Below the pieces are notes generated by a model. It worked only from the letters and a program-made list of their open reading frames with translations, made no database searches and was not told where the DNA came from. The position numbers were made by a program, and so were the translations under genes. Positions 1 to 7,076 of a stretch of DNA of 34,772 nucleotides are shown one piece after another. Every line of letters starts with the position of its first letter. The first letter of the stretch is position 1. The stretch lies in the NCBI GenBank assembly GCA_016870115.1, contig VGCH01000029.1:1-34772 (forward strand). The letters run 5' to 3'. The DNA comes from Alphaproteobacteria bacterium (lineage in GTDB: Bacteria; Pseudomonadota; Alphaproteobacteria; Reyranellales; Reyranellaceae).

Positions 1-63
1 AAGTGATAGACAAGAATGATAGACTAGTCAATAACATATTGATTAATATAGATAAGTTACACA
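1..63. mobile_element. AT-rich edge of a putative integrated element
   Basis: These 63 bases are only about 25% G+C (16 of 63), against about two thirds in the rest of the window. They end exactly where recognisable tRNA sequence begins. They contain a perfect 6-bp inverted repeat with a 3-nt spacer (TCAATA-ACA-TATTGA, 28-42), which could be a recombinase or protein binding site. No gene can be supported here. I infer that this is the terminal sequence of an island or prophage inserted in the tRNA gene, whose body lies left of the window. Confidence 0.5.
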
Positions 64-108
64 CTCATAACCTGAAGGTCGTAGGTTCAAATCCTGCCCC
101 CGCAACCA
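64..108 (+). tRNA. 3' half of initiator tRNA-fMet(CAU), truncated; probable att site
   Basis: The sequence gives the anticodon loop CTCATAA (64-70, anticodon CAT at 66-68), the 3' anticodon strand CCTGA (71-75), the T arm (81-97, GTAGG / CCTGC around TTCAAAT), the 3' acceptor strand CCCCGCA (98-104), A73 and an encoded CCA (106-108). The acceptor strand ending in A and followed by ACCA fits the unpaired 1-72 position of bacterial initiator tRNA. The 5' half is missing: ACACA at 59-63 cannot pair with CCTGA where TCAGG would be expected. Tyrosine recombinases commonly use the anticodon-loop-to-CCA segment as attB, leaving such 3' duplicates at one end of the insert. As it stands this cannot fold into a tRNA, so an intact copy should exist elsewhere. 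Confidence 0.8.
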
Positions 109-111
109 ATC

Positions 112-137
112 AAGCCGCCCTCAGGGGCGGCTTTTTT
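112..137 (+). terminator. Rho-independent terminator after tRNA-fMet fragment
   Basis: There is a nine-base-pair stem (112-120 with 125-133), AAGCCGCCC pairing with GGGCGGCTT, closed by the four-base loop TCAG. A run of six T begins within the 3' arm (132-137). It sits three bases after the CCA end of the tRNA fragment, as expected for a tRNA transcript terminator. It would also shield the downstream genes from transcription coming out of the putative insert. Confidence 0.9.
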
Positions 138-166
138 GTTGTCCGCGTCGCCGGCCGGCGCTGTTG

Positions 167-172
167 TATAGT
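167..172 (+). promoter_or_regulatory. Possible -10 element (TATAGT)
   Basis: TATAGT matches five of six bases of the sigma-70 -10 consensus and lies 22 bp before the GTG start of the first gene. No well-spaced -35 box is visible: the best candidate, TTGTCC at 139-144, is 22 bp away, which is too long. This is weak evidence only. Confidence 0.25.
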
Positions 173-193
173 CCGCGCACCAGGGGAGATGCC

Positions 194-982
194 GTGCAGG
201 ACGCCAAGATTCTCGGCCGCCGCGAAGGCGCCGTGGCCCATGTCGTTTTCAACAATCCAGCCAAGCTCAATGCCGTCTCGCTCGATATGTGGGACGGGTT
301 CGTCGCGCTCCTGCGCGAGTTCGAGGCGGATCCTGCGGTGCGCTGCCTCGTCGTCAGCGGTGCCGGTGGCAAGGCCTTTGTCTCGGGCGCCGACATCTCG
401 AAGTTCGAGAGCGAGCGTGCCAATGCCGAGGCGCAAGCCCGCTATGACGAGATCTCGCGGGAGGGCTACGAGACGCTCTACGACTTTTCCAAGCCGACGA
501 TCGCCAAGGTGACCGGATACTGCATTGGCGGCGGCATGAACCTCGCCGCCTGTTGCGACATGCGCTTCTGCAACGAAGGCGCGCGTTTCGGCGTCCCGGC
601 GGCGCGGCTGGGGCTGGGATACGGTTTTCTCCGCATTGAGCGCCTCTCGCGAATCGTGGGCCTGCCGCGCGCGATGGAGTTTCTGTTTACCGCGCGGCAG
701 TACTCCGCGCGCGAGGCGTTCGAGATGGGCCTGGTGAACGCGGTCGCGCCCGACGCCGAGCTCGATGCGCTGGTCGCGCGCACGACGGACGCGATCACCG
801 AGAACGCGCCGCTCACGATTTCGCTCGCCAAGGCCGCCGCGCGCGAGATCGCCAAGCCGGAGTCGCAGCGGGACCTCAAGCGCCTCGACGCCATGGTCGA
901 GGCCTGCTTCGACAGCGCCGACTACCAGGAAGGCCGCCGCGCCTTCATGGAAAAGCGAAAGCCGGTGTTCCGGGGGCGCTGA
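194..982 (+). CDS. Enoyl-CoA hydratase/isomerase (crotonase) family protein lacking both catalytic glutamates
   Basis: This 262-residue crotonase-fold protein presumably acts on an acyl-CoA thioester in the cytoplasm. The GTG start is chosen because AGGGGAG (182-188) lies five bases upstream; an in-frame TTG at 164 has no such site. The first oxyanion-hole loop is AFVSGADISKF (about residues 61-71) and the second is IGGGMNLA (111-118). The two glutamates that activate water in classical hydratases (Glu144 and Glu164 of the rat enzyme) align with Asn116 and Ala136, so hydratase activity is doubtful. An isomerase, thioesterase or other crotonase role is possible. It heads an operon with two acyl-CoA dehydrogenases (20-bp gap), which places it in a beta-oxidation-like pathway for an unknown substrate. 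Family assignment is firm; the reaction is open. Confidence 0.85.
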   Translation: MQDAKILGRREGAVAHVVFNNPAKLNAVSLDMWDGFVALLREFEADPAVRCLVVSGAGGKAFVSGADISKFESERANAEAQARYDEISREGYETLYDFSKPTIAKVTGYCIGGGMNLAACCDMRFCNEGARFGVPAARLGLGYGFLRIERLSRIVGLPRAMEFLFTARQYSAREAFEMGLVNAVAPDAELDALVARTTDAITENAPLTISLAKAAAREIAKPESQRDLKRLDAMVEACFDSADYQEGRRAFMEKRKPVFRGR

Positions 983-1002
983 CGGTTTCGGGGAGTCGAG
1001 AG

Positions 1003-2124
1003 ATGCGCTTCAGTTTCACCGCCGAACAGGACGAGTTTCGCGCCACCCTGCGGCGCGCTTTTGCTGCGCGGTCGCCGACCACCGAAGTACGGCGGCTAAT
1101 GGCGACCGAGGCGGGCTACGAGCGCGATGCCTGGGACCGGCTCAACAGCGAGCTTGGCCTTACCGCCGTCGCCATTCCGGAAGCCTATGGTGGCGCGGGG
1201 TTTGGGGCGGGCGAGCTTTGCATCGTGCTCGAGGAAATGGGCCGCAGCCTGCTCTGCGCGCCCTACTTCGCGACGGCCGCGATGGCGGCCACGGTCATCC
1301 AGAAGGCGGGCACCGAGGCCGAGAAGCGGGAACTCCTGCCGATGCTTGCGTCCGGCAAATCGACGGCGACGCTGGCCTATACAGGCGCCGGACCCTCCCT
1401 TGAGGCCGTGGGTGCGGGCGTCGTGGCGACTAGATCGGGCACCGGCTGGCGCCTCAGCGGCGCCGTCAGTCCCGTGCTGGATGGGCTCACCGCCGACCTC
1501 CTTGTTGTCGCGGCGTCAGGCGCCGTTGGAGCCGGGCTCTCGCTGTTCACGATCCAGGGCAAACCCGCGGGCCTCACGCGTCAGCCGCTTCGCACGATGG
1601 ACGAGACCCGCAAGTTCGCGCGGCTCGTCCTCGACCGGGTGGAGGCGCGACCGCTGGGCGAGATCGGTGGCGCAGGCGAGGCCGTTGCCGCGACGCTGCG
1701 CGAACTCTACGCCTACCTCGCCAACGAGATGGTCGGCGGCGCGGAGCGTCTGCGCGAGGATGCGCTGGCATATGTGAAGATGCGCATGCAATTCGGCCGG
1801 TCGATCGCCTCCTTCCAGGCGACCAAACACAAGGCCGCCGATATGCTGGTCGATGTTGAGCTCGCCAAGTCGGCGGCCTACTGCGCCGCCGCGGCGATCG
1901 ACGAGGCCGATCCCGAGGCGCCGGCGCTGGCATCGCTCGCCAAGGCCGCGGCCTGCGACGCCTATCTCCAGACCGCGATCCACGCCGTCCAAATGCATGG
2001 CGGCATCGGGTTCACCTGGGACAACGACACTCATCTCTGGTTCAAGCGCGCGAAGTCGAGCGAGGTGCTGTTCGGCGACGCCAACGCGCACCGCGAGCTG
2101 CTCGTGAGGCAGTGGAAAGCGTAG
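1003..2124 (+). CDS. Acyl-CoA dehydrogenase family protein (first of a pair)
   Basis: This 373-residue flavoprotein should catalyse, or support, alpha,beta-dehydrogenation of an acyl-CoA, passing electrons to ETF. The N-terminal helical domain (about 1-115) includes IPEAYGGAGFG (about 59-69), a beta domain follows, and the C-terminal domain carries RMQFGRSIASFQATKH and MHGGIGFTWDNDTHLW. In medium-chain enzymes the loop after GG-x-GF carries the catalytic Glu; here the aligned residue is Asp. The start is an ATG with GGGGAG (990-995) upstream. The stop lies nine bases before the next gene, another acyl-CoA dehydrogenase. Such adjacent divergent paralogues often form mixed alpha2beta2 enzymes (FadE28-FadE29 of mycobacteria are the known example). 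A heteromer is inferred from this adjacency, not shown. Confidence 0.88.
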   Translation: MRFSFTAEQDEFRATLRRAFAARSPTTEVRRLMATEAGYERDAWDRLNSELGLTAVAIPEAYGGAGFGAGELCIVLEEMGRSLLCAPYFATAAMAATVIQKAGTEAEKRELLPMLASGKSTATLAYTGAGPSLEAVGAGVVATRSGTGWRLSGAVSPVLDGLTADLLVVAASGAVGAGLSLFTIQGKPAGLTRQPLRTMDETRKFARLVLDRVEARPLGEIGGAGEAVAATLRELYAYLANEMVGGAERLREDALAYVKMRMQFGRSIASFQATKHKAADMLVDVELAKSAAYCAAAAIDEADPEAPALASLAKAAACDAYLQTAIHAVQMHGGIGFTWDNDTHLWFKRAKSSEVLFGDANAHRELLVRQWKA

Positions 2125-2133
2125 GGGGCGATC

Positions 2134-3393
2134 ATGACCGAACCGACCGAAGCCTCCGTTCGCGCCGAAGTGCGCGCTTGGCTCGAAGCCAACTGGAACC
2201 CCGACCTTGGCCTGGTGGAGTGGCGCGAACGGCTTTGCGACGCCGGCTGGGCGGCGGCACACTGGCCCAAGCGCTGGTACGGCCGCGATTTGCCGGTGAA
2301 GTTCAACGCCGCGATCGACGAGGAGTTCGCCCGTATCGGCGCCATCACCGCGGCCCGCGCCGGCATCCGAACGCTCGCGGCGCTCACGATCCTCGCCCAC
2401 GGCACGGACTTCCACAAAGAGAAGTTCCTGAAGCGGATCCTGACCGGCGAGGACACTTGGTGCCAGCTCTTCAGTGAACCCGGCTCCGGCTCCGACATGG
2501 CGGGAGCGGTGACCCGCGCCGACCGGCGCGGCAATCGCTGGGTGGTAAACGGCCAAAAGGTCTGGACCACATCGGCGCACAAGGCGAACTGGGGTCTCCT
2601 GCTGGCGCGCGTCGACTGGGACTCCGCCAAGCACAAGGGGCTTGGCTACTTCATCCTGGACATGAAGCAGCCCGGTGTTCAGGTCCATCCGTTGCGGCAG
2701 ATGAACCACCACGCCTCGTTCAACCAGGTGTTCATGACTGACGCCATGGTTGAGCCCGAACTGATGCTGGGCGAGCCCGGCGAAGGCTGGAAGATCGCGA
2801 CCACGACACTGATGAACGAGCGGCGCAACGCCGATGGCCTGCGATCCACCGCCTCGAGCGCCCCGCGCGAGGGTCGCATCTACGACGAGGAGCGCGCCGA
2901 GATCGCCACGACCATGGCGCCTTACACCTGGTACCCGCAGCGCGCCGGGCGCACCGACCTGGTCATGAGCCGGGTGCGCGAGACCGGGAAGCTCGACGAT
3001 CCCGTGATCCGCCAGGAGATCGGTCGGTTGCTGGTGCTGTCTAAGTCTGCCGAGTGGACGGCGCTGCGCGCCCGCGCTGCGCTGGCGCAGGGCAAGGCAC
3101 CTGGCCCGGAGGGCTCGCTTGGCAAGCTGGTCGCAAGCCACGTCGCGCGCCAGGCGGCGCGCGTGCATACCTACCTCTCCGGCACGGACGCCCTGTTGAG
3201 CGGTGCGGACGGCGCGATGGACGGGCTGATCGCGGAAATCCTGGTTTCGGTGCCTGCGGTCTCGATCGCGGGGGGCACCGACGAGATCCAGCGCAACATC
3301 ATCGCCGAACGTGTGCTCGGGATGCCGCGGGAGCCGTCGGTCGACACCGCCAAGCCCTTCCGCGATGTGCCGCGCAATCTCGCCGCGACGTAG
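2134..3393 (+). CDS. Acyl-CoA dehydrogenase (second of a pair)
   Basis: This 419-residue acyl-CoA dehydrogenase follows directly on its partner, with an AGGGGG ribosome site overlapping the previous stop. It has the flavin/substrate loop SEPGSGSDMAGAVTRA, the beta-domain motif VVNGQKVWTTSA and the C-terminal FAD-contact sequence GGTDEIQRNIIAERVLG. Glu229 in TLMNERR aligns with the catalytic base position used by isovaleryl- and long-chain acyl-CoA dehydrogenases, so this subunit probably carries the active base. With the preceding crotonase and dehydrogenase it forms a three-gene operon for oxidising a side chain or branched acyl-CoA. The substrate cannot be read from sequence. No ETF or thiolase gene is adjacent. 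Confidence 0.9.
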   Translation: MTEPTEASVRAEVRAWLEANWNPDLGLVEWRERLCDAGWAAAHWPKRWYGRDLPVKFNAAIDEEFARIGAITAARAGIRTLAALTILAHGTDFHKEKFLKRILTGEDTWCQLFSEPGSGSDMAGAVTRADRRGNRWVVNGQKVWTTSAHKANWGLLLARVDWDSAKHKGLGYFILDMKQPGVQVHPLRQMNHHASFNQVFMTDAMVEPELMLGEPGEGWKIATTTLMNERRNADGLRSTASSAPREGRIYDEERAEIATTMAPYTWYPQRAGRTDLVMSRVRETGKLDDPVIRQEIGRLLVLSKSAEWTALRARAALAQGKAPGPEGSLGKLVASHVARQAARVHTYLSGTDALLSGADGAMDGLIAEILVSVPAVSIAGGTDEIQRNIIAERVLGMPREPSVDTAKPFRDVPRNLAAT

Positions 3394-3457
3394 TCCGGCG
3401 CGGCCGGCAAGTGCCACCGGCTCGACAGCACTTGGGGCCGTTACCTCCGATCTGAGG

Positions 3458-4054
3458 TCAGCTGAAATCCCGCGCGCTGCGGGCGATCACCGCGAAGCGG
3501 TCCGAAAGCTCAACCAGAGCCACGTCGTTCACGGTTGCCGCCGGCACGGCGCCACCGCGTCCGTCGGGCAGATCGCGGGTAGCGCAGGCCGCGGCGTCCA
3601 CCGTCACGCGGTAGCCGAAATCGATGGCCGCCCGCGCCGTCGAACTCAGGCACATATGCGTCATGAAGCCCGCAAAGAGGACATCCTTGCGTCCGGTCGC
3701 CTTCAGCCGTGCGTCAAGGTCGGTCCCGGCGAACGAGTTGGGCAACCCCTTCTCGATCACCGTCTCGCCCGGACGCGGCGTGAGTTCCTTCACGATCTGG
3801 CCGCGCTCGGCGTCCCGATCGAACAGACTGCCTGCGCGACCTTTGTGCGCGACATGGATCACCGGCGCGCCGGCCTCACGCGCGCGCGCCAGCAAGTCGG
3901 CGGCGTCGGCGATCGCCGCCCGCGCGCCGCTTACCGCGACGGGGCCGGAGAGGTACTCGTTCTGGATATCGATCAGTACCAGTGTCGCCTGAGAGAGCTT
4001 CGGCGGCGTGAGGTCAGCCCCGGCCATCTGCAGCAGGGTCTTGGCATCGGTCAT
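3458..4054 (-). CDS. Isochorismatase-like cysteine hydrolase
   Basis: This 198-residue member of the isochorismatase/nicotinamidase superfamily is a cytoplasmic amidase or related hydrolase. The triad is visible: Asp29 in LVLIDIQNEY, Lys102 in VIEKGLPNSF and Cys135 in GFMTHMCLSSTARAA. The length is normal for the family. It is transcribed towards the acyl-CoA dehydrogenase operon and lies 122 bp downstream of the amidohydrolase gene on the same strand. The intervening 4055-4176 holds only a small hairpin (GAAAC-CTCAC-GTTTC, 4149-4163) without a T run. Hydrolase members of this family act on amides such as nicotinamide, N-carbamoylsarcosine, ureidoacrylate or biuret. Ureide genes occur at the far end of the window, but nothing local fixes the substrate. 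Confidence 0.88.
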   Translation of the reverse strand: MTDAKTLLQMAGADLTPPKLSQATLVLIDIQNEYLSGPVAVSGARAAIADAADLLARAREAGAPVIHVAHKGRAGSLFDRDAERGQIVKELTPRPGETVIEKGLPNSFAGTDLDARLKATGRKDVLFAGFMTHMCLSSTARAAIDFGYRVTVDAAACATRDLPDGRGGAVPAATVNDVALVELSDRFAVIARSARDFS

Positions 4055-4176
4055 GTCGGAAGGTCCTACCAGCGGTGGTTGCGTACCAGCCGATCAACCA
4101 TATCCGGCGAGGACCGTCACTCTTCAAAAACGCACACCTGACGACGTTGAAACCTCACGTTTCCGTGACGGCGGCC

Positions 4177-5373
4177 TCAGGCGGCCGTGGCCAGATCCGG
4201 GCGGCGCAAATCGGGGGCGAGCCCTTCACCCATAAGGTCGATGAAGTTCTCGGCATAGAAGCGCGACCGCGCTGACGCATCGATGCGCGCGGCGTCGAGC
4301 GACGCGTCGAATCGTTTCAGCGGGTTGCGTCCACCCTCGACATGCGGATAGTCGGACGAGAACAGGCAGACTTCGGGCCCGGAGTTGGCGACGATCCAGC
4401 CCGCATCCTCGTGAGGATAGGGCGTCACACGAATCTGGCGGCGGACGAACTCGGAGGGCTTGAGCGAAAGTTTCTGCAGCCGCTCCTCGTTCTTGCGGAA
4501 CGCGTCGGCGGCCGAGTCCATGTTGCGCATCCATCCGGGCACCCACGATGCTCCCTGCTCGATCACCCCGATCCGAAGTCGCGGGAAGCGATCCAGCACA
4601 CGATCCACGATCAGCGCGGTCAGCGTCTTCATCGGCGGATACGCGATCGCCATGTAGTCGATCGACTTGAAATTGTCGTCGCCGCCGTGGAAGTCGGGCA
4701 CCGGGGGCAGTCCGTTCTCGAAGTAAGCGTCTTCCAGGAGCTTGCCGCCCCCGCCGACATGCAACACCACCGGCAGGCCGGCCTCTTCGGCCTGCGCCCA
4801 TAGCGGATCGAACCCGATATGGCTCGGTGAATGGCGGTCGGGACAGCGGGATGGGATCAACAGCGCCTTGGCCCCGGTGGCGATCGCCTCACCCGCGGCC
4901 CGCGCCGTGCGCTCGAAATCGATCAGCGGCACATAGCCGGTCGCCAGGAGCCGCCGGTCGGCGGCACAGAAATCGACCATGTGCCGGGTGTGGGCGCGGG
5001 CGACAGCGTAGGCGAGTTCGACATCCGCACCGCCCTCCAGCACTGTTGAGTAGTTGAGCAGCGCCGTGGTGAACATGAGCTGGCTGGCGAACCCCATCAG
5101 GTCGATGGAGCGCGGCCGGTCCTCGCGCCGGAAGGCGCCCAGCGCATCCCAGTTCTTGCGCAGCATCACCTGGCTCTCGTCGATGCCCGCGCTGCCCGCG
5201 GCGTGCCGTTCCGGATTGTCGAGCACGCCATGAAAGCCCTCGCGGCGAGGGAACAGCACCCTGTCGTTCACGGTCTGGCGATGGCGCGACTCAAGATAGC
5301 TTTCGAGAAAGCCCGGCACTTCCATGATGTGCGCGTCGGCATCGTGGATCAGGCGACCGCTGGCGTAGGGCAT
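4177..5373 (-). CDS. Amidohydrolase-2 family metal-dependent hydrolase/decarboxylase
   Basis: This TIM-barrel protein belongs to the family that contains ACMSD, gamma-resorcylate and 5-carboxyvanillate decarboxylases. I chose the ATG at 5373 (398 residues) because GGAG lies six bases upstream and the protein then begins MPYASGRLIHDADAHIME, a family-like N-terminus. A TTG at 5427 would add 18 residues. The metal-site motif is DADAHIME (D13, H15, E18), so the second His of the ACMSD-type H-x-H is replaced. VVLHVGGGG and LFSSDYPHVEGG supply the usual later His and Asp. The decarboxylase members act on aromatic or meta-cleavage carboxylates. The divergent hydratase at 5469 fits meta-cleavage chemistry, but the substrate is inferred only from neighbours. 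Confidence 0.82.
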   Translation of the reverse strand: MPYASGRLIHDADAHIMEVPGFLESYLESRHRQTVNDRVLFPRREGFHGVLDNPERHAAGSAGIDESQVMLRKNWDALGAFRREDRPRSIDLMGFASQLMFTTALLNYSTVLEGGADVELAYAVARAHTRHMVDFCAADRRLLATGYVPLIDFERTARAAGEAIATGAKALLIPSRCPDRHSPSHIGFDPLWAQAEEAGLPVVLHVGGGGKLLEDAYFENGLPPVPDFHGGDDNFKSIDYMAIAYPPMKTLTALIVDRVLDRFPRLRIGVIEQGASWVPGWMRNMDSAADAFRKNEERLQKLSLKPSEFVRRQIRVTPYPHEDAGWIVANSGPEVCLFSSDYPHVEGGRNPLKRFDASLDAARIDASARSRFYAENFIDLMGEGLAPDLRRPDLATAA

Positions 5374-5468
5374 CTGGGGCTCCGGAATAACCGGTGGCAG
5401 CTTAAGGTCCGGATCGAGGGGCCGCAAACGACGTGGACAGGCCCTCCGTCACCGGTCAAGTAGCTGGC

Positions 5469-6215
5469 ATGACCCAGGACGACATCGCCTATGCCGCGCG
5501 CACGCTGATCGAGGCTCGCCGGTCCGGCGCTCAGGTGTCGCCACCTTTCGCGCTGCCGGATCGCGCGGCGGTGTTCGCGATCCAGGACGAGGTTGCCCGA
5601 CTGTCGGGCGGCATCGGTGGCTGGAAGGTCGGCGCCAGCGGGCGGGGCGCGGAGCCCAATCCGGCACCGCTCTTGGCTGGGACGGTGCGGCGGTCGCCCG
5701 CCGCCTTCGACGGTCGCACGCTGCACATGATCGGGATCGAGATCGAGATCGCGTTCCGGGTGGGTCACGACGTTCCGTCGCGGACGACGCCAGTTCCGAC
5801 CGAGGAAGCGTTGAAGGGGATCGACGCGGCGTTTGTGGCGATGGAGGTTTGTGACACCCGCATCGCAAACTACCGCAACGCCCACCCTAGCTGGCTCCTC
5901 GCCGACAATCAGTCCAATCACGCGCTTATCCTGGGAACGCCGCTGACGCGTTGGCGCGATATCGAGTGGGACGGATTGACCGTGCGGCTGGAGATCGACG
6001 GTGCGCTGCACACCGAACGGCGCGGCGGCTTTGCGGCCGGAGACCCGCTTTGGCTGGTCGGTTGGATGATTGATCACGCCGCCCGGCACCGTGGCGGCGT
6101 TCGCGCGGGATCGATCGTTACGACGGGGTCCTGGATCGGGTTGCCATTCTTCCCGCCGGGCGTTCAGGCCCGGGGCACTTTCGACGGGCTGGGCGAGGTC
6201 GAGGCGCGGTTCTAG
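5469..6215 (+). CDS. 2-keto-4-pentenoate hydratase-like protein (FAH superfamily)
   Basis: This 248-residue protein resembles the 2-oxopent-4-enoate hydratase/4-oxalocrotonate decarboxylase branch of the fumarylacetoacetase fold. Characteristic segments are GGWKVGASGRG and the acidic metal-binding strand IGIEIEIAFRVG near the middle. The family hydrates 2-hydroxypenta-2,4-dienoates made by meta ring cleavage, using Mg2+ or Mn2+. I prefer the ATG at 5469 over a GTG at 5433, since homologues begin near this point; neither has a strong ribosome site. It is divergent from the amidohydrolase and overlaps the stop of the following convergent crotonase by four bases (shared CTAG at 6212-6215). No ring-cleavage dioxygenase or aldolase is nearby, so a full pathway is not visible. 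Confidence 0.85.
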   Translation: MTQDDIAYAARTLIEARRSGAQVSPPFALPDRAAVFAIQDEVARLSGGIGGWKVGASGRGAEPNPAPLLAGTVRRSPAAFDGRTLHMIGIEIEIAFRVGHDVPSRTTPVPTEEALKGIDAAFVAMEVCDTRIANYRNAHPSWLLADNQSNHALILGTPLTRWRDIEWDGLTVRLEIDGALHTERRGGFAAGDPLWLVGWMIDHAARHRGGVRAGSIVTTGSWIGLPFFPPGVQARGTFDGLGEVEARF

Positions 6216-6991
6216 GCTCCCTTCCACACAGGTGCTCGTTTGCCGAGAAAGGCGTCCATCCCTTCCCGGAAATCGGCGCTGCCGTAGGTTCGGCGGATCA
6301 GATCGTCGATGCCCGAGGCGGCATCGCCAGCCTGCAAACGGCGCAACGCCTCCTTGGTGACGGCGAGTGTGATCGGTGCGTGACCGGCGACCTCCTCTCC
6401 GAGCCGCTGCGCGCGCGACCAAAGCGCGGCGGGGTCGGTCAGCACTTCGCCCACCAATCCGATGTCCCGGGCGGTCGGTCCGTCCACCAGCGTCGCCAGG
6501 AAAATCATTTCCTTGGTCCGCTGAGGGCCGACCAGCGCCGCTAGTCGTGTGTAGTTGGACATCGACAGGCAGTTGCCGAGCGTTCGGGCGATGGGAAAGC
6601 CGAAACGCGCGTTCGGTGCGGCCAGCCTGAGGTCGCACACGGCCGCGATCGCGGCGCCACCACCGGTGCAGGCGCCGGCGATCGCCGCGATCGTGGGGAT
6701 CGGGCATCGCTCGATCGTATCGAGGATCCTGTCCATCTTGCGCTCGTAGGCAATGCCGTCCTCGCCGCTGCGAAAATCGCGGAACTGGGCGATGTCGGTG
6801 CCGGCCGCGAAGGCCTGTTCGCCGGCGCCGCGGATGACCAGCGCGCCGACCTCGCGACTCGCGGCCAGCCGATCGCACAGCGCCGCCAGGCCCTCATACA
6901 TGCCGAACGTGAGGGCGTTGCGTTGAGCGGGGCGGTTGAACGTCGCCCAGCCGACCCGGCCCTTCACCTCGAAGATCAGATCGTCTGCCAT
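6212..6991 (-). CDS. Enoyl-CoA hydratase/isomerase family protein, atypical active site
   Basis: This is a second crotonase-fold protein (259 residues). The ATG at 6991 is used because GGGAG lies eight bases before it; the open frame reaches back to 7108 but that part overlaps the next gene. The oxyanion-hole segments are AFAAGTDIAQF (about 60-70) and TGGGAAIAAVCD (109-120). The catalytic Glu pair of hydratases is replaced by Ala114 and Ile134, as in the other crotonase of this window but with different residues. It is divergent from the carbonic anhydrase gene (85-bp gap). Acyl-CoA binding is expected from the fold; hydratase chemistry is not. A CoA-ester isomerase or a CaiD-like protein are alternatives I cannot separate. 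Confidence 0.85.
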   Translation of the reverse strand: MADDLIFEVKGRVGWATFNRPAQRNALTFGMYEGLAALCDRLAASREVGALVIRGAGEQAFAAGTDIAQFRDFRSGEDGIAYERKMDRILDTIERCPIPTIAAIAGACTGGGAAIAAVCDLRLAAPNARFGFPIARTLGNCLSMSNYTRLAALVGPQRTKEMIFLATLVDGPTARDIGLVGEVLTDPAALWSRAQRLGEEVAGHAPITLAVTKEALRRLQAGDAASGIDDLIRRTYGSADFREGMDAFLGKRAPVWKGA

Positions 6992-7076
6992 TGTGCCGCT
7001 CCCGCGAAGCCGTTTGTGTCGCAGGCGATCATCGGCTATGCGGCGCACGACGTCGACCGTCCACCTGAGGGGATCC

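Noticed and set aside
1-108. Group I intron splitting tRNA-fMet in the anticodon loop
   Set aside because: Such introns exist in bacterial tRNA genes, but the visible AT-rich 63 bases show no 3' intron core, and the tRNA sequence begins before the whole anticodon loop rather than after the anticodon U. An att junction explains the join better, though sequence further left would decide.
1516-3417. 633-codon open frame on the minus strand
   Set aside because: It is antisense to the two acyl-CoA dehydrogenase genes, which have clear family motifs. Its translation has the low-complexity Arg/Gly/Ala/His look of a GC-rich shadow frame.
5349-6878. 509-codon minus-strand frame over the hydratase and crotonase
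   Set aside because: It is a shadow of genes in other frames with no domain features.
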